Assembly: GCA_963812885.1 (NCBI GenBank)
Contig: CAWEWZ010000007.1
Coordinates: forward strand, 248,001-312,000
Reading direction: 5' to 3'
Length of the DNA stretch: 64,000 nucleotides
From: Bog-756 sp963812885
GTDB lineage: Bacteria > Actinomycetota > Acidimicrobiia > Acidimicrobiales > RAAP-2
Positions within the stretch are counted from its first letter, which is position 1; every line of letters begins with the position of its first letter. Below the pieces are notes generated by a model. That model searched no databases. It worked only from the letters and a program-made list of their open reading frames with translations, and was not told where the DNA came from. The position numbers and the translations under genes were made by a program. Shown one piece after another: positions 53,622 through 63,744 of the stretch.

Positions 53622-54743
53622 TCAGAGCCGGAAGCGCTGGAAGAACTTCCAGATCACGTTGGTGGCATTGATCTGGAAGGTGGTGAAGCCGGTGATCGAG
53701 CTGATCTCCCGGCTGAACTTGCTGCCCGGCCAGGCGTGGCCACCCCCGAGGATGATGTAGAAGGCGACGTCGGTGCCGGCAGGGCACCGGTAGGTGCGCA
53801 GAATGACCTGGCTGGACAGCCTGGTGTCGGTCGACCTCGGGTGGCAGCCGTCTTTGCGCGCCCAGGCCTGAACGGTGGCCGGGAACCCCCGACCGTGCAG
53901 GTTGACCTTCACGGGTGCGGTGGTGGAGGTCGACGACGAGGTCGGTCCTCCGTGTCCCAACGCCCGGTTGAGGGTGCCCGTCCCCACCCCGCCGTTGAAG
54001 AAGAGGATCGGATCAGCGGTGCCGTTGATGGCGATGACCGGAACCCGTCGTGACGAGGGGCACGGCTTGGGCAGCACCAGACCGGAGACGGCGGCCACCG
54101 CGGCGAACCGGTTCGACATGGTGCAGGCCAGGAGGGAGACCATGAACGAGCCGTCGGAGAGCCCACTGGCGTAGACGCGTGACGTGTCGATACAGAGCTC
54201 GGATTCCAACTGGTTGAGCATGGCCGTGACGAACTCGAGGTCGGGATTGGGTTGGGTGGTGGCCGACGTCTTCCACTGGACGGGCGTGCCCGTGCCATCG
54301 GGGAAGACGGCCACGAAGCCGTCCTTCTGCCCGAGGGCCCCGAACATGGTGGTCGTCGAGTGGATGACCGCCCCCTCGGAGAGGCCGTGGAAGTCGACCA
54401 CCAGCGGCCTCGGGATCGGAGCCCCGGCTGGCCCCGGCTCGGCCGCGGTGGGACTGGGTGTGGTCGGCGAGGGGGTGTTGAGGAGGTACCACCGCGAGGT
54501 CCCGTCGACCTCGATGTCGCGTCGTTGATTGGTCACCGGGCCGGATTGGGTTTGAGCCCCGGCACAACCCGGAGAGGGGACCGGGGCGCCGGTGGCGGCA
54601 CTGGTCGACGCCGACGTGGACGGGGCATCGGTGGTCGTCGGGTCGGCGGTCCCCGAGCTCGAACAGGCAGCACAGAGCACGATCACCGCCATCCCCAACG
54701 CGGCCACGGGCGCGATCCTCCTGGTTGCTGACCTCGTCATCAT
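53622..54743 (-). CDS. secreted lipoprotein esterase, PHB depolymerase / LpqC-like
   Basis: 373 aa from ATG 54743. Lipoprotein signal LGMAVIVLCAACSSSGTADP with cysteine near residue 27, then a Ser/Thr/Pro-rich spacer. The alpha/beta-hydrolase domain has PLVVDFHGLSEGAVIHSTTT, the nucleophile in RVYASGLSDGSFMVSLLACT (GxSxG), VPVIAINGTADPILFFNGGV with the acid, and histidine in YIILGGGHAWPGSKFSREIS. This is the LpqC/feruloyl esterase/PHB-depolymerase family. Anchored to the outer face of the membrane; substrate may be a polyester or aromatic ester. Intact. Confidence 0.87.
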   Translation of the reverse strand: MMTRSATRRIAPVAALGMAVIVLCAACSSSGTADPTTTDAPSTSASTSAATGAPVPSPGCAGAQTQSGPVTNQRRDIEVDGTSRWYLLNTPSPTTPSPTAAEPGPAGAPIPRPLVVDFHGLSEGAVIHSTTTMFGALGQKDGFVAVFPDGTGTPVQWKTSATTQPNPDLEFVTAMLNQLESELCIDTSRVYASGLSDGSFMVSLLACTMSNRFAAVAAVSGLVLPKPCPSSRRVPVIAINGTADPILFFNGGVGTGTLNRALGHGGPTSSSTSTTAPVKVNLHGRGFPATVQAWARKDGCHPRSTDTRLSSQVILRTYRCPAGTDVAFYIILGGGHAWPGSKFSREISSITGFTTFQINATNVIWKFFQRFRL

Positions 54744-54779
54744 GGGGAGTAGCGAAGCACATCGGCGGCCGTCGTGCGG

Positions 54780-55718
54780 TCATGGGCCGCCGCCGGGGAT
54801 CAGTCGGTCGAGCGCAGACGGCCTCGGTCTCCGGCTCGGCGCGGGCCGCTCGATCGCGGCAGGGGAACCCGGCCCGGCATCGTCGGGTCCGGGTTGCTCC
54901 TCGCCGGCGAGCATGGACACCCCGAACAGGGCGACGACCAACCCGATCACGGCCGGGATCAGCCGTCCGTCTCCCCGGGCCAGGGTCTCGTCGAAGACGA
55001 TGACGCCGAGCAAGGTGCTGGCGAACAGGGTCATGGCATTGCTCGACGCCATGGCCGGAGCCAGCACCCCGGTCTTGAGCGCCGATTGCTGCAGTGTGAA
55101 ACCCAGCAGGGCGGAGATGATCAGGGCGTAGGTGGTCCAGGAGGAGAGGATCGGTCCGAGACCCTGGTGGAGGATGCCGACGAACACCTTGGTCACCGCG
55201 GCCTGGAAGGCGAACGCACACCCGGCGGCCAGCCCGAACAGCAACGCCTGCCTCCCGCCGGTCCCGCTCCAACCCAGGCCCATGAGTATTCCGATGGCTG
55301 CGGCCATCAGCAGGCCGGCGGTCCACCAGGCGGTGGCCGATGGGTTGGCTGTCCCGGCACTCGGTTGGGAGACCGAGACGAAGGCCACGATCCCGACCAC
55401 GACGGCCAGGGCGCCGGTGACCTCGCGCCGGCCGACCCGCTGCCGGGTGAGGCGCATGCCGATGGGGAGGGCGAAGACGAGGCTGAGGGTGCAGATCGAC
55501 TGCACGACGACCAACGAACCCCGATCGAGGGCCGCGGCCTGCAGGATCCACCCCGCGGCCTGGAGGAGCCCCCCGACCAGCCAGACCGGTCGGCGCAGGA
55601 CCTGGACCAAAAACCGGGGATCGTCGGCGCCCCCGGCGGTCTCCAAGGTCCCCTTCTGCTGGAGCACCGTGCCCACCGCGAAGCACATCGAAGCCAGAAG
55701 GGCCATGATCTCGGCCAC
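54780..55718 (-). CDS. DMT/EamA family transporter
   Basis: 312 aa from ATG 55718 (MAEIMALLASMCFAVGTVLQ). About nine hydrophobic helices: VWLVGGLLQAAGWILQAAAL, VVVQSICTLSLVFALPIGMR, VTGALAVVVGIVAFVSVSQP, ALLFGLAAGCAFAFQAAVTK, LIISALLGFTLQQSALKTGV, LIPAVIGLVVALFGVSMLAG. The QQKG after helix 1 and LVVVQSIxTLSLVFALP are characteristic of the DMT branch common in actinobacteria. C-terminal tail is Pro/Arg-rich and cytosolic. Substrate unknown. Intact. Confidence 0.85.
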   Translation of the reverse strand: MAEIMALLASMCFAVGTVLQQKGTLETAGGADDPRFLVQVLRRPVWLVGGLLQAAGWILQAAALDRGSLVVVQSICTLSLVFALPIGMRLTRQRVGRREVTGALAVVVGIVAFVSVSQPSAGTANPSATAWWTAGLLMAAAIGILMGLGWSGTGGRQALLFGLAAGCAFAFQAAVTKVFVGILHQGLGPILSSWTTYALIISALLGFTLQQSALKTGVLAPAMASSNAMTLFASTLLGVIVFDETLARGDGRLIPAVIGLVVALFGVSMLAGEEQPGPDDAGPGSPAAIERPAPSRRPRPSALDRLIPGGGP

Positions 55719-56032
55719 CCGAGTCTCCTTCCCCTGGGCGAAGTCGGAACCATTATCCCAGCAACCGGCGGCCGGGAGCGGATGGACTTCCGCCGGCGGA
55801 TGCCCACCGGTAGCGAGCCGCGCCGGGCATGGACCCGACGGGCAGTATGGTGGGGCTCGTCATCTCCGGTTCGGAACGGCCACGCCAGGCGTGCCCGGCC
55901 GACCGACTGACGGGGTCCACGTCCGTTCGAGAGCGCAGCGGCCGAAAGAGTCCAGATCGTCCCCTTCGAGCGACGCCGCCTCCGGGCTGCCGACCCCATC
56001 CGCGCTGCAGGGCACGGAACGAGAGACATTTC
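55719..56032. other. divergent intergenic region, no gene seen
   Basis: Separates the EamA-type transporter and the desaturase. An in-frame ATG at 55829 would extend the desaturase by 68 residues, but that stretch is basic low-complexity sequence and I reject it. No palindrome, riboswitch or RBS other than GAGAG before the desaturase start. Confidence 0.5.
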
Positions 56033-57074
56033 ATGGACACAGAGATCGCCAGGGCGCCCGGGACGGTGGCCAACCGGGAGGACTTCGCCGAGCTGTCCAG
56101 GAAGGTCCGTGCCGGAGGCCTCCTGGTCCGCCGCCGCGGGTACTACGTCGTCAAGATCGGCGCCACGGTGGTCGCCCTGCTGCGTCCTCTTCGCCACCGC
56201 GGTCATCCTCGGGAACAGCTGGTGGAACCTGGGCGTGGCCGTCGGGCTGGCCTTCGTGCTGGCCCAGCTCGGGTTCATCGGCCACGACGCCGGTCACCGC
56301 CAGATCTGTACCCGCCGCCGGGACAATGACGCCATCGGCCTGGTCATCGCCAACCTCTTCACCGGGTTCAGCTTCGGATGGTGGCTGGCCAAGCACAATC
56401 GTCACCATGCCCACACCAACCGTCCGGACAAGGACCCGGACATGGCCCCCGGCGCGCTGATCTACACGGTGGAGCAGGCCGAGGAGCTCGGACCGCTCGG
56501 TCGGCGCTACGCCAGTGCCCAGGCCGTCCTTCTGGTACCTCTGCTGTTCCTCGAGGCGCTCAACATGCATGTGGCCAGCGCCATGGCCCTGGTGCGCCGT
56601 CGCGACCGGGCCGCGCTGGCCGAAGCCGGGCTGCTGGCCGTGCACGTGGCCGTCTTCTTCGTGGCGCCCTTCCTGGTCCTCTCGCCGGTGCGGGCGGTCG
56701 TGTTCATCGCCGTGACCCAGTCGCTCTTCGGGTTCTACCTGGGGGTGAGTTTCCTCACCAATCACGTGGGGATGCCCGAAGTGGGAGCCGGCGACGAGAT
56801 GGGCTTCCTCCGCCGCCAGGTGATCACCTCCCGGAATCTGTCCGGACCACTCTTCACCGGTTTCCTCTTCGGCGGCCTGGACACCCAGATCGAGCACCAC
56901 CTCTTCCCGACCATGCCCCGGGCCAATCTCCGGCGGGCCCGCAAGCTGGTGCGGCCGTTCTGCACCGAGCGCCGCATCGACTATGTCGAACAGAGCCCGT
57001 TGCGTGCCTACTGCGACGTGGTCCGCCATCTGCGCACCACCGGGGCGCGCCGGGCGGTTCCCGCCGTCGGGTAG
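56033..57074 (+). CDS. membrane fatty acid desaturase (frameshifted)
   Basis: About 346 aa from ATG 56033 (MDTEIARAPGTVANREDFAE). Non-haem di-iron desaturase with the three histidine boxes: GFIGHDAGHRQICTRR, WLAKHNRHHAHTNRPDKDPD and GGLDTQIEHHLFPTMPRANL; the QxxHH third box marks the front-end/linoleoyl-CoA desaturase type acting on acyl-lipids or acyl-CoA. Helices include NLGVAVGLAFVLAQLG, AVLLVPLLFLEALNM and LLAVHVAVFFVAPFLVL. No cytochrome b5 domain. One extra base near 56183 splits ATVVALLVLFATAV. Converges with the ECF locus; likely regulates membrane fluidity. Confidence 0.84.
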
Positions 57075-57114
57075 GGACCCGCGGCTTCGGCGGGTACCGA
57101 CGGGGCCGAAGGGC

Positions 57115-57933
57115 TCAGACCCGCGCCTTCCGATCTGCGTCCTCCTCGAAGACGATCGGCGCTTCGAAGGCCGCCCGCCGCGCCGCCCGCCGGAACGTGG
57201 CCAGCATGGCCGGTCCGACCAGCAGGATGCAGACGAAGGTGGTGATGGCCCGCCCGGTGTCCCAGCCCAGCGAGGTGGTGGCGTCGAAGATCAGGTAGCG
57301 GTGCACGTTGTCGGCCAGGGACCCGCCCGGAAGGTAGGCGATGGTGCTGGACGGGTCGAGGTAGAAGGGCCAGAAGGAGAGGTTGAGCAGGAATCCGAAC
57401 ACGTACCCCGAGAGCGCCCCGTAGGTGGCCAGCATGAGCACTTCGCGGCGACCCGATGCCGGGGGGAGGAGTCCGGCGAACAACCCGACCCAGGCGCACC
57501 CGAACATCTGGTACGGCATCCAGGGACCGACGCCGCCGGTGATGAGGGCGGAGGCGAACAACGTGGTGCAGCCGAGGGTGAAGCCGAACCCCGCGCCGAA
57601 GACCCTTCCGGCGATGACGATGGTGAAGAACACGGTCTCCAGACCGGCCGTACCGGCTCCCAGGGGGCGCAGGGCGGCGCCGATGGCGGACAGCACGCCC
57701 AGCATGGCGATGGCCTTGGCGTCGATGCCGCCCTCCGCCACCTCGGCGAAGATCACGGCCAGCACCAGCACCAGGAGGGCGCCGAACATCAGCGGGGCCA
57801 TGGTGGCGTCCCCGATCTTTCCCGGGGCGACGAGGAAGGGCCAGAGGAAGGCCACCCCCCCGATGAACGACGCCATCACGATGACGGCCCGCGACCGCAG
57901 TCCGGTACGGATGGCCACCGAGGCCCCCCTCAT
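57115..57933 (-). CDS. ECF transporter S component (predicted cobalamin-type)
   Basis: 272 aa from ATG 57933 (MRGASVAIRTGLRSRAVIVM). Substrate-binding membrane subunit of an energy-coupling-factor importer: about seven helices, e.g. ASFIGGVAFLWPFLVAPGK, MFGALLVLVLAVIFAEVAE, AIAMLGVLSAIGAALRPLGA, ETVFFTIVIAGRVFGAGFGF, and VGLFAGLLPP before the tail FRRAARRAAFEAPIVFEEDA. The GxxxxALRPxGAG and AGRVFGAGFG features match actinobacterial ECF S proteins. It overlaps the ATPase gene (ATGA). Specificity is inferred from the leader riboswitch and the transcobalamin-like proteins in the same unit. Intact. Confidence 0.85.
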   Translation of the reverse strand: MRGASVAIRTGLRSRAVIVMASFIGGVAFLWPFLVAPGKIGDATMAPLMFGALLVLVLAVIFAEVAEGGIDAKAIAMLGVLSAIGAALRPLGAGTAGLETVFFTIVIAGRVFGAGFGFTLGCTTLFASALITGGVGPWMPYQMFGCAWVGLFAGLLPPASGRREVLMLATYGALSGYVFGFLLNLSFWPFYLDPSSTIAYLPGGSLADNVHRYLIFDATTSLGWDTGRAITTFVCILLVGPAMLATFRRAARRAAFEAPIVFEEDADRKARV

Positions 57934-59554
57934 CGGGTGGCCGCCAAGGCGTCGGCCACCTGATCGATGGTGAGGTAGGGCAGCGGCGAGAGGATCTTCG
58001 AGACCTGGGGGGCGAAGGAGGGGGATGCCACCATCACCTCGGGTGCGGGTCCGTCGGCCACGATGTCGCCGGCCGCCAGCACGATGACCCGGTCGGCTGC
58101 GGCCGCCGCGAATTCGACGTCGTGGGTGGACACGACCACCGCCCGGCCCTCGGCCGCCAGCTGGTCGAGCATGGTGATGAGGGACCTCTTGGCCGGGTAG
58201 TCGAGCCCGCGGGTGGGTTCGTCGAGGAGGACGACGTCGGGGGCCGCCGCCAGCTGGACGGCGAGCACCAAGGAGAGCCGCTGTCCCTCGGAGAGGTCGC
58301 GAGGGTGGATCCCGGGCGGGATGCCGGGGGCGAGACGGTCCAGGAGCGCTCTTCGCCCCGAGCCGCCGGACCGGGTTCCGATTCCTCGTCGGCCTGCTCG
58401 CATTCCTGTTCCACCGTGTCCAGGTACAGGAGGTCGGCCGGGGTCTGGGGCACGAGCCCGACAAGGGCGCGCGCCTTGGCCGGGGCCAGGGACTGGGGAT
58501 CGACACCGCCGATGTCCACCGTGCCGGACTGGCGGGGTCCCGATCCCTGGAGAGCCCACAGGAGTGACGACTTCCCCGAGCCGTTGCGTCCCATCAGCGC
58601 GGTCACCTGGCCACCGGCCAGGTCGAGGTCCACTCCCCGGACGGCGACGACGGACCCGTACCGGACGACGACATTGCGCGAGCGCAACACGGCAGGGCCG
58701 GGCCGTCTCACCGCGGCGGGCCGCTGACCCCGAACCGGCTGCGCCGCCAGCTGGGCTCGGAGCGGTGCCGCCACCCTCCGGGCATCGCGCACCGACAGCG
58801 GGAGGGGATCCCAGTGGGCCAGGCGACCGAGCTCGACCACCGGGGGAGCGACGTCGGCGGTCCGGAGCATGACCGCGGGCGGGCCGGCCCCGACCGTGCC
58901 GTCGGCACCGACCTCGATCACCCGGTCGGCGTACTGGACGACCCGCTCGAGCCGGTGCTCGGCCAGCACGACCGTCACCCCGAGGTCGTGCACGAGCCGG
59001 GTCACCGCGGCCAGCACCTCTTCGGCGGCATTCGGGTCGAGCGCCGACGTGGGCTCGTCGAGTACCAGGACGCGCGGATGGGCGGTCATCACCGATCCGA
59101 TGGCCACCCGCTGCTGCTGACCACCCGACAGCTGGAAGAGGGGACGGTCGCGGAGGTCGGCGATGCCGAGGAGGTCGAGCATCTCCTCGACCCGCTTGCG
59201 CATGACCTCGGGCGGGACGGCCAGCTGCTCCATGCCGTAGGCCAGCTCCTCTTCGACGGTGTCGGTCACGAAGCCGCACAGCGGGTCCTGTCCGACCACC
59301 CCGACCACATCGGCCAGCTGGCGCGGGCGGTGGGTGCGGGTGTCCCTGCCGTCGACGGTCACCCGCCCGGCCAGCGTTCCGCCGGTGAAGTGCGGCACCA
59401 GCCCGTTGATGGCCCCGAGCAGGGTCGACTTGCCCACGCCGGTCCGTCCCACCACCAGGGCCAGCTCCCCCTCGTCGATGGCCAGGCACACGTCGCGGAT
59501 GGCGGGACGACGGGCGTCGGCATAGGTGACGGACACGTGGTCGAACTCGATCAC
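57930..59554 (-). CDS. ECF transporter duplicated ATP-binding protein (A-A' fusion, frameshifted)
   Basis: About 540 aa from GTG 59554 (VIEFDHVSVTYADARRPAIR). Two ABC ATPase domains in one chain. First: VVGRTGVGKSTLLGAINGLV, FQLSGGQQQRVAIGSVMTAH, VLVLDEPTSALDPNAAEEVL, VVLAEHRLERVVQY. Second: TALMGRNGSGKSSLLWALQG, GLVPQTPADLLYLDTVEQEC, then RDLSEGQRLSLVLAVQLAAA (degenerate signature LSEGQ), VVLLDEPTRGLDYPAKRSLI and VVVSTHDVEFAAAAADRVIV. Two extra bases between about 58330 and 58400 break the second domain. It drives the S and T subunits. GTGA overlap with the EcfT gene. Confidence 0.85.
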
Positions 59555-60763
59555 GCCGGCACCTCGATCCGATCGGGTCGGTCGCCACCTTCGGCGCGGA
59601 CCGGGGTCGGCGAGCGACGAGGCGGGCCGGTCGGCCACGGTGGCGGCCCGCCGGACCGGAGGCGGCGCCGCCACCGCGGCCACCGCGGCGACGGCGATGG
59701 CCAGAGCGGGAACCAGCGGCATGGACGGCCACCGAAGCGGATCGACCGACGGATCGAGCAGGAGCGGGTCGAAGCCGATCCCGGCCATGAGGACGACGGC
59801 GGGAATGATGCCCGACGCCGCCACCACCCACTCGGGTGCCTTCCAGGGATCGGGTCGGTACTGGGTCCGGCCCACCCGCCGACTGCCGAGGGCCAGGCCG
59901 GCACAGCACAGCACCGCCCCGAGCAACAGGGCCGGGAGACCGAGTGGGCCCGGCGCGGAGGCGTCGAGGAGCCCGTAGGCGCCAAGACACAGGCCGCACA
60001 TCCCGCCGAGAAGCAGGGCACCGGTCGCCCGTCGGGTCCGTGGGGTCGCCCCCCCGTTCGGCCGTAGCCGCGCGAGTCCATGGCCGCGGCCAGCCGCAGC
60101 GAGCGCTCGAGGGCATCCTCCATGACGGGGATGGCGACGCCGCGAATGGCGTGGAACCCGCGCCCCGCCCCGCCCCGGAGCTTGCGGGCCCGGCGCACCC
60201 GTTGCCCGCTCTCGACCAGTTGCGGTGCGATGGTGAGGGTCACGACGACGGCCACACCGAGTTCGTAGAGGGCTCGGGGCAGGACCCGGAGGGCCCGCTT
60301 CGGGTTGGCCAGCGCGTTCGCCGCCCCGAGGCAGCACAGCAGCGTGCCCAGTCGCAGGCCGTCGTAGAGCGCGGCCATCGTCCCCTCCAGCGTGACCGGC
60401 CCGCCCAGCTGGACGCCCGACGCCCACGAGGGCAGCGGAACGTGGGGAAGGTCGAAGAGCAGGTGGGAGTGGCCGCGTCCCGACGTCGCCTCCGAAGACG
60501 GAACGGAACAGCACCCGGATGGCGACGACGGTCAGCGCCAGGTAGAGGTAGTACTTGAAGGCCCGGGCCCACGGGGCATCGCTGCGGCGGTTGGCCACCA
60601 CCACCCCGAGGACGGCCAGCACCAGCAGGAGCAGCAGGGGATTGGTGGTCCTGCTGGCCGCGGTGGCCAGTCCCAGGGCCCAGATCCACCAGGCGACGGG
60701 GTGCAGGGTCCGCGGGACCCGTCGTCGGCCGGCCAGGCTCCAACGGTGGGTGCGGGCTGCCAT
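59551..60763 (-). CDS. ECF transporter transmembrane protein EcfT (frameshifted)
   Basis: About 400 aa from ATG 60763 (MAARTHRWSLAGRRRVPRTL). Coupling subunit: HPVAWWIWALGLATAASRTT, NPLLLLLVLAVLGVVVANRR, AFKYYLYLALTVVAIRVLFR, YDGLRLGTLLCCLGAANALA, NPKRALRVLPRALYELGVAV, VVTLTIAPQLVESGQRVRRA and the ATPase-contact helix RSLRLAAAMDSRGYGRTGG with the SRG motif. A second membrane part follows (ALLLGGMCGLCLGAYGLLDA, VVAASGIIPAVVLMAGIGFD), making it longer than usual EcfT. About four single-base insertions split it; without them it ends DRPDRIEVPA at 59551, overlapping the ATPase start. Confidence 0.8.
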
Positions 60764-60765
60764 GG

Positions 60766-61778
60766 TCAGCCGGTCCGGCGCCGCCGCCGGGCCGACCACC
60801 CCGGCGGCCACCGCCAGCACGGCCACGGCCGACGCTCCGATCAGAAAGGGGAGGGGCGAGTTCGGAGCCTGGGTGCCGGCGACCGCCGGGGCGGCGTTGA
60901 CGATCCTCGGAGTGCCCGTCCTGGCCGCGGTGGCGTGCACCGCCCGGCCCGGCGACCGGCGCGTGGCCGACGGCCCCGCCCCGACCGCCGTGGTCGAGGT
61001 CGGTGGACCCGAGGCCACGTGGTCCGTCCGGTCGACGGGCGACCCTCGGTCGACCCCGGCCGCCGCCGCCGGGCCACCGCCTCCCGACTGGGTCCCCGAC
61101 TGCGGCGAGGTGGCCCCCGGGGGCGGCGGCGCCGCGTGCCCACCGGATGTCGGGGCCGGCCGGCGACGTGGAGGGGGCCGACGTCGTCGGCGGTGAGGAG
61201 GTGGGCGGGGTGTGCAGGACCCGGACGGTGGCTGCCCGTATCGAGTCCGGCGACGGGAAGGTGGCGGGCGGTGAGGCGCCGGTGCTGCCGCCGAACACCC
61301 ACCCCTCCACGCTGCCCGCCGTGGGAGCCACGTTCATGGCCCCCGACTGGCTGTAGGTCCAGGTGTCCTGCCCGGCCCGGGCGTACCAGAAGGACCAGTA
61401 GGCGTTGGCCGGCGGGGTGGTGGTGCAGGGGTCGTTCTGGGGGAAGCCGGCGATCTGGCAGATGAAGGCCAACCCGTAGCCGGAGACGCCGGTCGGGTCG
61501 AAGCCGGCGTCCTGCAGGGCGTCGACGGCGTTGGCCGGCAGTGCCGGGTCGCACACACTGTTGATGGGCCGACCCCAGTGCGAGAAGTCGGCGGCGACGA
61601 TGACGCCGCTCGAACAATTGGCGGCGGGATCAGCACCGGCCGGCGCCGCCGGCGCCGCCACCGCCACCACCCCGAGGGCGATCATCCCGCCGCATACCGG
61701 CCACCCCCGCCATGAGCGCGCTGCAGGAGGGCGGCCGGCTCCCGGCACGGCCCGCGGCCGAGTCCCGAGGCGAGCCAC
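60766..61778 (-). CDS. secreted, membrane-anchored DUF4430/transcobalamin beta-domain-like protein (frameshifted)
   Basis: About 335 aa from GTG 61778. Signal peptide (PVCGGMIALGVVAVAAPAAP, cut near GADPA), then a domain of about 130 residues: GVIVAADFSHWGRPINSVCD, ANAVDALQDAGFDPTGVSGY, GLAFICQIAGFPQNDPCTTT, ANAYWSFWYARAGQDTWTYS and VAPTAGSVEGWVFGG. The order 'ALxxAGF...G-GLxFICxIxGxP...YWSxWxA...W-YS..G...GSVEGW' resembles DUF4430, the fold of the beta domain of intrinsic factor/transcobalamin. A long Pro/Ser/Thr/Gly linker follows, then helix LPFLIGASAVAVLAVAAGVV. Insertion near 61157; another hides the stop (60766-60768). It shares base 61778 with the upstream stop (TAGTG). Confidence 0.75.
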
Positions 61779-63659
61779 TACGCGGGACGGATGGGACTGG
61801 CGGCCATCCCGACGATGGACTGGTTCAGTGGCTCCCCGCCCTCGGATCCGGAGAACCCGGCGTCACCGAACGAGAAGATGCCGCCATCGGAGGCCACCAA
61901 CCAGTAGCCCTCACCGTCGGCCGTCCCGGCCATGCCCACGATGGGTCGGTTGAGCGGGGTGCCGCCCATCGACCCGAAGAACCCGGCGTCACCGAAGGCG
62001 AAGATGCCGCCATCGGAGGCCACCAGCCAGTAGCCCCGGCCGTCGGGGGTGGGCGCCATCCCGACAATGGGTTGGTTCAACGGCTTGGCCCCCTCCGACC
62101 CGAAGAACCCGGCGTCACCGAAGGCGAAGATGCCGCCATCGGAGGCCACCAGCCAGTATCCGCCTCCGTCGGGGGTGGCGGCCATGCCCACCACCGGCCG
62201 GTTGAGACGGGTCCCCCCGGTCGACCCGAAGAACCCGGCGTCACCGAACGAGAAGATGCCCCCGTCAGAGGCGACCTCCCAGTAACCCTGCCCGTCGGGG
62301 GTGGCGGCCATGCCCACCACCGGCTGGTTGAGCGGGGTGCCGCCCATCGACCCGAGGAAGGCGGCGTTGCCGAAGTTGAAGATGCCCCCGTCGGAGGCCA
62401 CCTCCCAGTAGCCCTGCCCGTCGGGGGTGGAGGCAAGACCGACGACCGGCTGGTTGAGCGGGGTACCGCCCATCGACCCGAGGAACGCGGCGTTGCCGAA
62501 GTTGAAGATGCCCCCGTCGGAGGCCACCTCCCAGTAGGAGTGTCCCGAGGGCCCGAAGGGGAGGGCCAGCCCGGCCAGGGCCGGGACGGCCTGGTAGGTG
62601 GCGAGGAGGCTGGCCGGTGCCGGCGCCGGGGGGTAGAAGAACGAACCGGCGTCCTGGCCCGAGGTCAACCGGAAGGACAACAGGACCGACACCGGCGTGG
62701 CCGGCATCATGGCCGTGCCCTTGGTGAATTCGGCCGCGGTGGGGTCGACGCCCAGGGCGATCAGCGATTGGATGACCAGAGCCGTCGAGTCGGGGTCGGT
62801 GCTTCCCGCGCGTGGCCACCGTGTTCGGGTAGTACGACCACCCGCCGTCGGTGTCCTGCCCGGTGCGGAGGAAGGCGAGGGTGCTGTCGGCCAGGGCCGG
62901 GGTGACGGCCCCCTGGGCGGCGAGGCCCTCGATGGCCAAGGCCGTCGAGTTGGTGTCCGGACCGCTGAAGGAGCCCGGCGATCCACCGCAGGGGTTGGCG
63001 GCGTTGTCGGGACTCGTCCACCCCCCGTCGGGGCACTGCTCGGCGACGAGCCAACCGATGGCCGTACCCAGCCGGCTCTGCCCCGTGACCCCGGCGGCGG
63101 CCAGGGCGGCCAGGGCCAACCCCTGTTGGTACCCGCCGGCCGCGAACGCCGTGACCTGCGCCTCGGTGCCGAAGAGACCGGCATCGGGTCCGGCCTTCTG
63201 CTCGGTGGCCAGGAGTCGGGCCACCAGATCGGTGCCCCCGAAGCTCCGGGGATCGGCCCCCAGCGCCTCGGCGTCGAGGATGAGCAAGGCGAGCTTGCCC
63301 GGTCCGTCGCCACCGGGCAACTTCACGTACTGGTCGACGTGGGCCTGCAGGTAGGTGAGCCCGGATCGGGCCACCGACAGGTCCTGGTTGGCCGCCGACA
63401 GGGCCAGCACGCTCTGCGCGGTGGAGGAGAGGTCGGGCTGGTTCGACCCCGGCGTGGCCGGAATGAAGCCCTGGGGGTTGAAGCGGTCGGCGAGCCACTG
63501 GGCGGCCTGTCTGGCTATCGGCATCTGCGGCAATCGGGCCGGGGGGGTGGCCGTTGCCGGAGGGGTGGCCGCACCCGACATGGATGCCGGCACCAGTCCG
63601 GTCAGAGCGACGAGGGCGGCCACCGACGTAGTGGCTGCCAGGCGGCGTGCACGGATCAT
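61778..63659 (-). CDS. secreted alpha/alpha-toroid protein (intrinsic-factor/prenyltransferase-repeat-like) with SDGGIF repeats
   Basis: About 627 aa from ATG 63659. Signal peptide MIRARRLAATTSVAALVALT to about SGAATPP. Residues about 50-350 form a helical repeat domain: ARQAAQWLADRFNPQGFIPA, LSSTAQSVLALSAANQDLSV, KLALLILDAEALGADPRSFG, GYQQGLALAALAAAGVTGQS, AIGWLVAEQCPDGGWTSPDN, NSTALAIEGLAAQGAVTPAL, TGQDTDGGWSYYPNTVATRG. The DGGW boxes and spacing are those of the squalene-cyclase/prenyltransferase toroid, the fold of the alpha domain of B12 carriers; no cyclase DxDD motif is seen. Six 42-residue repeats end it. Insertion near 62812. First gene after the riboswitch. Confidence 0.8.
61790..62545 (-). 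repeat. six tandem 126-bp (42-residue) SDGGIF repeats
   Basis: Units read YWxVASDGGIFxFGxAxFxG, then S-x-GG-x-PLNxP(V/I)VGMA, then xTPDGxG. The first two are nearly identical (FNFGNAAFLGSMGGTPLNQP), so recent duplication is likely. DNA identity between units is high enough to cause misassembly or copy-number change. Confidence 0.85.
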
Positions 63660-63744
63660 GGTCTCTCGCTTCCCGGTCCAGACCCGGAAGCGTCACGACC
63701 ATGGAGCCATGGACAGCCTCCGAGCCCCGGTCCGTGTGTCTCGA

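Noticed and set aside
57930..61018. A nearly 1000-codon frame that would fuse the DUF4430-like tail, EcfT and the ATPase
   Set aside because: Conserved EcfT segments lie in another frame inside it, and normal start/stop overlaps (GTGA) exist between the genes.
61790..62545. CRISPR-like array
   Set aside because: The repetition is coding (126-bp in-frame units with amino-acid conservation) and has no unique spacers.
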